Source: Agrypnia vestita
Lineage: Eukaryota; Arthropoda; Insecta; Trichoptera; Phryganeidae
DNA length: 64,000 bases
Direction of reading: 5' to 3'
Assembly (NCBI GenBank): GCA_016648135.1
Contig: JADDOH010007979.1
Location: 62,001-126,000, forward strand
The notes beneath the pieces are model-generated. The model was not told where the DNA came from, searched no databases, and saw nothing but the letters and a program-made list of their open reading frames with translations. Each line of letters opens with the position of its first letter. Position 1 is the first letter of the stretch. Positions 57,309 through 64,000 of this stretch are shown piece after piece. Position numbers and translations under genes: made by a program.

Positions 57309-57384
57309 GTTAGGTTAGGTTAAGTTAGGTTATGACACAAATGCTTCATTCCCATTGCCTAACCTAACCTACTAACTAACTTAA
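57309..57384. repeat. Inverted pair of TTAGG-type runs
   Basis: GTTAGGTTAGGTTAAGTTAG at 57309-57328 continues with GTTA. After about 23 bases comes CCTAACCTAACCTACTAACT and AACTTAAG. TTAGG is the usual insect telomere repeat. The two runs could pair as a hairpin. The length is too short for a telomere, so this is interstitial or part of a mobile element. Confidence 0.75.
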
Positions 57385-57389
57385 GTGTT

Positions 57390-58265
57390 TACACACAAAA
57401 AAGGAAGAATAAGTACAGGAGATCCAAAAAATAATTTATTAATTACATTAGCCAGTTTCATGGCAGTATTATACTGACGTCAAATATGTTGTGTTTATTT
57501 ACAAAATACCAAAATGCAAGTGCCGAGTGTATCTCGTGTAAATGAAGGCACTGAGCCGAAGGCGGCCTAGAGAAAATAGATTCATTATGTTAATTTGCAC
57601 CAATTAGCAAATGCGGGGATGCTGCCCGCTCTCCCCAACCCTTCCGGTCCGATTTACATGTTTAAACTTCCGGAGATACGGGGTAGAAAGAAATGAGCCG
57701 TATTTTCCGCAGTTTTTACAAGTATTTCCTGCTTCAATCGGAGGGTAAAACTAAAAATGAACTGGAGAGCTTATTACGCGGTGTGACTATTTTATTGAGA
57801 AAATAATCATATGATACTTAAAACTACAAAAAATAAAATATTTACAGAGATCACCTAAACTAGTTATTGAGGAGAGGTTAGGACTAATGTCCCCCCTCGC
57901 TACTTTCTAGAACACATTCACATCCCAGTTAATTCTTGCATAACAAAATCCAATAGTAGATTTTTTTTACAATAGACGCATATTATAGATTTTCTTACTT
58001 CTATCAGTGAGAAATCTTGCAATCAATATTTCTGAAGGCAATACAATAATCATTCATTTATTTCTCAAAATCAGTTTTATTTTACAAAACATTATTTAAA
58101 ATGTTAATGCACGCTTTATCGGATACTGTTTATGTCGGTGATATCTGTTAGTTCACATTATTTTACTAATGAAATTTTTAGTGCCATGCGAAATTAACGG
58201 ATTTAAAAGTGAAATTTGAGTTTTTTTGGTTCAAATTGAAATTTTTGCGCAGTTCTTAATTGAAA
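57390..58265. other. Unrecognised stretch with one GC-richer island
   Basis: 57580-57720 (GGGGATGCTGCCCGCTCTCC) is less AT-rich and unique here. Confidence 0.35.
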
Positions 58266-58270
58266 CGCGA

Positions 58271-58322
58271 AATTTCTTAATGTATGATTGGTACAATTGT
58301 ACCAATCACACATTCAGAAATT
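58271..58322. repeat. Perfectly centred palindrome, 26 bp arms
   Basis: AATTTCTTAATGTATGATTG plus GTACAA is followed without spacer by its complement, with about two mismatches. It could extrude a cruciform. It lies about 80 bp before the hammerhead relic at 58398. Confidence 0.85.
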
Positions 58323-58397
58323 CTTCATAGAAAAACTTCATACAAGAAGATCCACAACAAAGTGCATATAATTTACGACCTCGCAAGAACTAATCAC

Positions 58398-58470
58398 TTC
58401 GGCCTCATCCCTCGCGGTGATAGGACACTCTCCCGATGACGCTGGATAAGTATCCATGTAGCAGTGTGAA
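58398..58470 (+). ncRNA. Hammerhead-like relic, subgroup of the 1 kb element
   Basis: CTTCGGCCTCATCC, GATAGGACACTCTCCCGATG and ACGCTGGATAAGTATCCATG match 1010-1070. The core reads CCGATGA and GAAA is lost. Confidence 0.5.
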
Positions 58471-58589
58471 ATATTTTATTAATCTGTTTAAATGTTTTGA
58501 ATGAAGGAAATAGTAGAGTCCCTTCAAATATTTGAAAAAAAAAGAAGGAAAAAAATACAAAAAAGAAAGAAAATATATAATTTAGAACA

Positions 58590-58850
58590 TACGTGGGGTA
58601 AAGAGGCAAAGGCAGCAATATCCAAGAAAATAGAAAAAGGTTTTGAATGCAGTCACCGAGAATTACTAATTTAAAATGTACTAAATTCTAGATTTTATCT
58701 ATCTATCCCTTCAAATTTCATGTTTCCAATAAATTTATAGGCTATGTTTCCTGTAAAATCTCTAATTCAGTTCATAATAATAAATTAGTAATCTCTTCGA
58801 TGACTACAGTTTTATTGGATATTGCTGCTTTTGCTTTTATACCTCACATA
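58590..58850. mobile_element. Long-TIR MITE-like element
   Basis: About 110 bp imperfect terminal inverted repeats: left GGCAAAGGCAGCAATATCCA, right GGATATTGCTGCTTTTGCTT, with inner TACTAATTTA and GATTTTAT blocks also inverted. Nearly all of the 260 bp is arm. Relative of 21443-22057. Confidence 0.75.
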
Positions 58851-58857
58851 AATACAT

Positions 58858-59018
58858 CTTTCAGAAAATATGATTATGTTTAGATGTTCTTACATGGGGT
58901 TTTGGTGAATGTTGCATTGAGTAAAGTGATTAAGTTAAACTAAACTTAAGCCAGTACTTATAAAGACTTCCATACACGTTTCCCATATAAATAGCTTCGT
59001 CTCTGTGAGACATTTTTT
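58858..59018 (-). mobile_element. Family A copy 11, cut by SINE A
   Basis: AAAGACTTCCATACACGTTT, CCATATAAATAGCTTCGTCT, CTGTGAGACAT, after which the SINE poly-T begins. Confidence 0.75.
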
Positions 59019-59190
59019 TTGTAAATAGAGATGCGAACACGGAATACGTATCACATCAACATTCTTAATATTTTCAAACTAAGCTAAACGCTTGTGCTAT
59101 GAAAATAGGACTCTTGCCGGTCAGGAGTGCGACGGTCGAACCCGCGACCTTTGGATCATGAGGCGAGAGTCCTAACCACAAGGCTCTACT
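59019..59190 (-). mobile_element. SINE A copy inserted in family A
   Basis: Plus strand: poly-T, GTAAATAGAGATGCGAACAC, TTTTCAAACTAAGCTAAACG, CTTGTGCTATGAAAATAGGA, then the inverted head GACCTTTGGATCATGAGGCG. One part near 59108-59140 is altered compared with 52862. Confidence 0.8.
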
Positions 59191-59214
59191 CCTAAATAAA
59201 TAATTATCTTTCTG

Positions 59215-59702
59215 AGGACAAAATGCAGTAAATTTTTTCCCAGAAATTAAAATAACGTTAAAATTTTATACTGGTCTGTAAAAGGAGTTAAAAAATTGAA
59301 AATAATAATTTGCAGACGTATTCAAGTGTAAATGTTGAAAAATAATTCGGAAGAATATTTAAGAAATTTAAGCAGTACGTAAAAAATAATATTACATAGT
59401 ATTATTTTAAAAATATAAACATAAAAATATAATGTCATGGAAAGGACCATAGATATCTCTTTACTTCCTTCAAATATTTGGAAGAATACCTACACTTAGA
59501 ACATATATACAACTTTCAAAAAACATGATAATGTGTGGATGTTCTCACCGTGGAATTGGTTAACGTTGCATAGTGTAAAGTGATCACTTAAGCCAACTTG
59601 TACAGGTCATAAGCCCTGTGGCAACCCTATAAAGACTTCCATACCCGTTTTCCATATAAGTAGCTTCGTCTCTGTGAGAGTTTTATAATTTATCCTAAAT
59701 AA
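59215..59702 (-). mobile_element. Family A copy 12
   Basis: Near full-length minus copy: terminal TCTGAGGACAAAATGCAGTA, internal AATAATTCGGAAGAATATTT, GTGATCACTTAAGCCAACTT, and GCTTCGTCTCTGTGAGAG. Suggests a unit of about 490 bp. Confidence 0.8.
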
Positions 59703-59704
59703 GT

Positions 59705-61330
59705 TTAACTACCTTCTAAATGGTGTAGAAGATGATCAATTTTTTTTTATTAAAAGTTTTCATTTTAACGGCAAGTACTTTTTGACTCCGAACGAACGGA
59801 AAGGGAATTGAGAAAATAGCAAACATGCAAATATGTGAACGGGACTTGTGCATTTGAAACAATCGAAGCGTTTACATTAAGGACGCAATTAAAACAAACT
59901 GGTAATTGCTTTGGGAATTTTGTCCGTGTAAATTAGAAATCAATAAGTTGTGAAATAACGTCACCGAAGAAACTCAATATCTGAATTGAGAAATATTAAA
60001 AATAAATGAAAATATATAAATGTGGCGCTATAGAAATTATCAATTTTTATTATTATTAGTAACATTAACATAGCTAGTAGCAGGTACCTAGTAACAGTTT
60101 TTACACTGTATAAAAAATATTTTAAGCCTTCGATAATCTTAATAAACAATTTAAAACACACTGTCAAGAATATGAGTAAGTAGGTGTGTGCAAATGTTTA
60201 TATTATAGGAAGTATAGGTGCATTTAACAAACGTTAAGAAATTATACATTGATACATTTCTAATTATTTATATAATAACGTGAGTTATCTTATGTAGAAA
60301 GTCCATATATTAACGGATCTACATGAAATCTTTGACACTGACGCACGTGGAAAAATACCCTAAAACACTATTTCCAAGAGAATTTGGACGGCCTTAAAAA
60401 ATTTAATATTTTTATTACCAGGCATATTTTATGAAAATATAAAGTATTTACTAGTATAGTAGGTTGTCTACATATTTATTTTTGGGACTGATGTAAATTA
60501 AATTATTATTATTAAAATAGTTCATTAAATTAAAAGCTAGTCATCCTTCAGAGCCTTCAATCTACGATTGCAGATAGGAACCAATAAATATGTATTGGGA
60601 TAGTATTAAAATTAACTTTATTGCAAGAATGATTTTTTTTATTGTTTATGGAGTCAATACAAGAATTAATATATCATAATATAAACAAAATGACACATAA
60701 TTAAAAGAAAAATCATTTTAAGCAAAGTTGTTATTTTTCTCATCCCTCATGTCCCCCGGTACTTTCCAACTTCACTTCATAATACATGGTTGAATTTTGT
60801 CTTCATGTTTATTTTTTTAAGAAAGATAGTCTTATTTCATGTTTTCTTCTTGTGTAATGGTCGTGTTTATAATGTTTGTTTTTTTTCTCAATAATTTAAA
60901 AATATTGTCTATTTATATTATCATAATATATAGTTAATTTTATTCATCTGTATGAGTGCCATTATTTGTAATCTTTCCATAATTTATTTTTCAAATATCT
61001 AATTATTTTTTTATAACTCACCAATTTCACCGCATCCAATCAATTCAAGTTTGATTAATGAAATTCTTAACGTCGAATTGTCTTTTTTCTCATTCACAGA
61101 ACGAGGCGCAGGGAACGTCCGGTCAAAGTTAATTCTTAATCAGTCTCTGACAATTTCTCCAATGGTACTATTAATCACATCTCATTAAAAAAATAGTATT
61201 TTTTTATTCTGATTGATAATAATCCACCACCATTTTGGAGCTATGATGCATTTAGGGTGAGGTGTAAAACAAGTTTTTTTGTTATAATTTATAGAATTAA
61301 ACTTTGTTTAAACCACTTTTTTATTATTGA
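59705..61330. other. AT-rich stretch, nothing recognised
   Basis: No coding or repeat signal seen. Confidence 0.35.
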
Positions 61331-61333
61331 AAA

Positions 61334-61376
61334 AATTCAACATGTTTCGAAGCCAATGGCTTCTTCGTCAGGATAA
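61334..61376 (-). ncRNA. Hammerhead-like motif, intact core
   Basis: Minus strand: CTGACGA core, an extra A, perfect hairpin GAAGCC/GGCTTC around ATT, then GAAACATGTTGAAT. Helix III AC/GT around AT and cleavage after TGTT are predicted. Helix I is short (about 2 bp). Confidence 0.52.
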
Positions 61377-61489
61377 CAAAAATAAAATATAAAAATCGAA
61401 GTATAGATCAAAATATTAAAAAGTTATATATGGAAAATAAATATAAAGTACCTACTTGACATGAAAATAAATTTAAAAGATAACTATTT

Positions 61490-61640
61490 GCAAAAAAAAT
61501 ATGCAAAAGATTTTTGGCATCTTTCTTGATATTATTGATCCATATTTTTCGAGGTCTTCCTTTAAATTAATTCTTTCATTTTTTGAACATATACGAGCAA
61601 GTTTCGGCTTCACTAGTCTACATACTAGTCTACTCATGAT
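61490..61640 (-). pseudogene. Possible non-LTR RT tail fragment
   Basis: Minus strand reads FKGRPRKIWINNIKKDAKN, the GRPRKxW tail motif. Only about 25 codons are recognisable; an alternative frame gives a 61-codon ORF without a domain. Confidence 0.4.
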
Positions 61641-61727
61641 ATCTAGTTTGTCATACAAGACTTGCAGTTCATGAATCTACCTGATTCAAATTCCTGCATG
61701 TTAAGCAAAATTTGCAGACTGCCTTCG

Positions 61728-62575
61728 TTTTATTTATTTACATATATATATACGACTTTAAAGCCTTTTACTTTATACTTTGTACAAATTTGATATACAA
61801 TAGACATTAAAAAATTAAAAATGTGAACATAAATCATTTAGAAACATAATCAAGAACAATATAATTGTAGAATTAAAGGAGACAATAAAACAATAATAGT
61901 AATTCGATGAAATTATAAATATAAATAATAATTTTATTATATCAATGAAATTGAATTTACTTAAGTAATTTTATATAATAGGCGATTCAATTGGCAATAT
62001 AATAAATTATAGAAGAATGAATAAAATAACAAATATTAATTCAATGAAAACAATACAGGGTAAAAATATTTTTTTAGAAATAATAATTATATTAAAAGGC
62101 GAGTTAACAAAAAAATATATATTTTTTGCGCGCATATAAGTTATATTTCTGCATTTACCCTGCTATTAACAAAAATACTAGTTAGTGCCTTCTTGTAACT
62201 GTGCACGGTAGCATTCCAAATATCTATTTCGGCGTATTCATTGCCTAGATGTTGAATTCTGGAAATTGGCGGGTTCCTTTATGCTATGGTCGCAGTATTG
62301 TTACAGTAGTGCGGTTGTACTTTTCTGGTATTGCTAGCAGGTACATGAATGTTTATTAATTGTAATAGGTCAGGGCTGTTAAAATAATCACGCAGAATTT
62401 TAAAAATGTGTATTAAATCTGAAATGGTTTTTATTTTACTTGATTTTAATAAACTCATTAAACTTAAGAGGGAATCATAATTGAATTGTTCTTTTGGATT
62501 ATGTAATTTAAAATTAACAGCTCTTAAAAAATTATTTTCTAGATATTTAGCATATCATTCTACTACATAGGTTTA
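61728..62575 (-). pseudogene. CR1/Jockey-like non-LTR relic, RT C-terminus and 3' UTR
   Basis: Minus strand from about 62552: KYLENNFLRAVNFKLHNPKE, FNYDSLLSLMSLLKSSKIKT, ISDLIHIFKILRDYFNSPDL, LQLINIHVPASNTRKVQPHY, a stop, then RNPPISRIQHLGNEYAEIDI and WNATVHSYKKAL. 'RRxxxDLxFxYKILxxxxNSPxLLxxINxxVPxxNTR' and 'NRIxxLxNEY' are conserved in the C-terminal part of this class. About 400 bp of AT-rich 3' UTR follow, ending in an AAATA-type tail at 61728. One stop codon is seen; otherwise the frame is open. Confidence 0.8.
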
Positions 62576-62579
62576 AGGG

Positions 62580-63475
62580 GTCGCATTTCGCCCTGTGTTA
62601 TACAATTAGTCTAATAATGTTTTGTATATGGTTATTTCAGAAGTACATATTTGTTTTTAAATTTAAATTATCGCTCACAGATATTTTAAGGCGTTCCTAT
62701 AAACGAGGGTCCATATAGTACATGAGGTCACATACAGATTCAGAGAGGCATTCCCAATAAATTATAAAAATTATTAAGAGCACTTTAGCCAAATACACAA
62801 TTCTGCATACACCTAATACAACATGCAAATCGATCATCGTAGAAAGTTAAATAAAAGTGTTGAAATATGCACGACCTCTCGACAAAATTCGGCTCGGCGT
62901 AGCTATTATTATCCCAGTATGAATATGAAAGACTTCTTCATGCAGGTTCCAACCGCTCGTGAATATTAAGTTGCGAATATGAATCATTTTTCAGTAGGCA
63001 CAACGACCATTCTGTGTATTTTATATTCCGAATGTTTTAAAAATGAACCTACTCCGAAACACGTTTTGAATTCGCAATTCTTTCCCGCGCGGCCGGGGCC
63101 ACTACACAACAAAATGGCCGCCTCTCACGTTGCAATAATTGTTTGGTAACGAATTGCTGCGGAACCTTAACGGCTTCACTGGGTCAAGTGATCATTCCGG
63201 ATAAGGGTTGCAGTGCTGGCAAACAATCAAGCGGGGCTGCGCTAATGGGGGTCGTAGGACTGGCAGAAAAGGCTCGTAAACATTCCGTTAATTAATAAAC
63301 TGTACAAATTAATTATTACACCTGCAATTTGTTTGCGACGTTAATATGTCTTTAAAATGACTTCCAGGTACGGGGTGTATATTTAATAATCTGACTATTG
63401 TGAAAATATGTCAAAACTTAAACATATACATATATTAAAAAAAACATATTGCTGCAATTTCTGTGAATTATAAAC
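62580..63475. other. Unrecognised stretch with GC-richer islands
   Basis: 63050-63270 has CCCGCGCGGCCGGGGCCACT and AAAATGGCCGCC. No domain in any frame. Possible conserved non-coding DNA. Confidence 0.3.
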
Positions 63476-63477
63476 AA

Positions 63478-63660
63478 ATTTATTAATTTATTAGAAAAGA
63501 CATTCGGAAAAATCAATTTAACGAATAAATATTTTAGCTGTTACCGGGATTCCAACCAATGGACCTCCACTATATCCGGGAATGGCACTTTATCCAATTT
63601 CGCCACGTCAGCTTGGTAAATTAACGTAAATTTTTCGACTGTATACGTAGTCTTTTATAT
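63478..63660 (-). mobile_element. SINE B copy
   Basis: Minus strand: GTGGCGAAATTGGATAAAGT, GGTCCATTGGTTGGAATCCC and a body ending in the TTAGAAAAGACATTCGG block read on the plus strand. Close relative of 9498. Confidence 0.75.
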
Positions 63661-63664
63661 GAGT

Positions 63665-64000
63665 CGTTGAGTACCTATCTATCAAAATATACCCAACCAA
63701 TATTTTGGAGTTTTTTTTCAAAATCAGTTAATGCATCATATAAAGTATTAATCTTTATCAATTGCTTGTTTAAACTCAGCTTATTCAAGTTATAAACAAG
63801 ATATTAAACTTTTTTCTTTGATTAGGCAATTAAGCAGTTCATTGGATTGGAAGGTTTTATCAGCTCTCAAAAAGTATAAGCTTTAGGTAGAAATTAATGG
63901 TATTGATGGATTTAAGGTAGATGTAAGATTTTATTTGGTAGCGTCTATTTCCACCAGTAGCGCCTATTCCCCTCCGCGTCCGTTATGAGAGAATTATCAA
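63665..64000. other. AT-rich stretch, nothing recognised
   Basis: Nothing recognised. Confidence 0.35.

Noticed and set aside
57309..57384. Chromosome-end telomere
   Set aside because: Only four or so repeats on each side, in inverted order, with ordinary sequence on both flanks.

Overview
The window looks like gene-poor nuclear DNA from an insect. It is very AT-rich, has no open reading frame above 159 codons that reads as a host gene, and is filled with decayed transposable elements of arthropod types. These include a mariner transposase relic, a Penelope-like (PLE) GIY-YIG endonuclease relic, many 5'-truncated non-LTR reverse transcriptase tails, tRNA-headed SINEs, non-autonomous Helitrons and several inverted-repeat or MITE-like families. 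A short inverted pair of TTAGG-type runs fits the insect telomere motif. I cannot fix the order or species. The window could equally be intergenic or lie inside a large intron.

Layout. 1-5 kb: an inverted pair of hammerhead-ribozyme-like motifs (about 260 and 1040), a SINE head and one copy of a very common repeat, here called family A. 5-11 kb: RT tails, SINEs, a TA-flanked MITE and a TA microsatellite. 11-16 kb: two more inverted hammerhead-like pairs, a single one, a TSD-flanked RT tail and a 180-192 bp tandem array. 16-25 kb: a possible RT tail, a mariner relic, family A, a long-TIR element, a PLE endonuclease relic with a hammerhead-like motif just downstream, and a better preserved RT thumb/C-terminal region. 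26-36 kb: RT tails on the minus strand, SINEs, a non-autonomous Helitron packed with heat-shock-element pentamers, and family A copies. 36-48 kb: a large palindrome, more hammerhead-like motifs, RT tails and a Helitron carrying a 126-134 bp minisatellite. 50-64 kb: nested SINEs, a TSD-flanked RT tail, a tandem pair of an element with ACTCCC ends, the second heat-shock-element repeat, five family A copies and a CR1/Jockey-like RT tail. Between these lie AT-rich stretches and several GC-richer, apparently unique islands that may be regulatory.

No complete gene, rRNA, true tRNA, CRISPR array or viral gene was recognised. The most interesting signals are four groups of hammerhead-like motifs whose helices co-vary, one of them about 70 nt from a PLE ORF, and two Helitron-related repeats carrying long, correctly phased GAAnnTTC arrays expected to bind heat shock factor.
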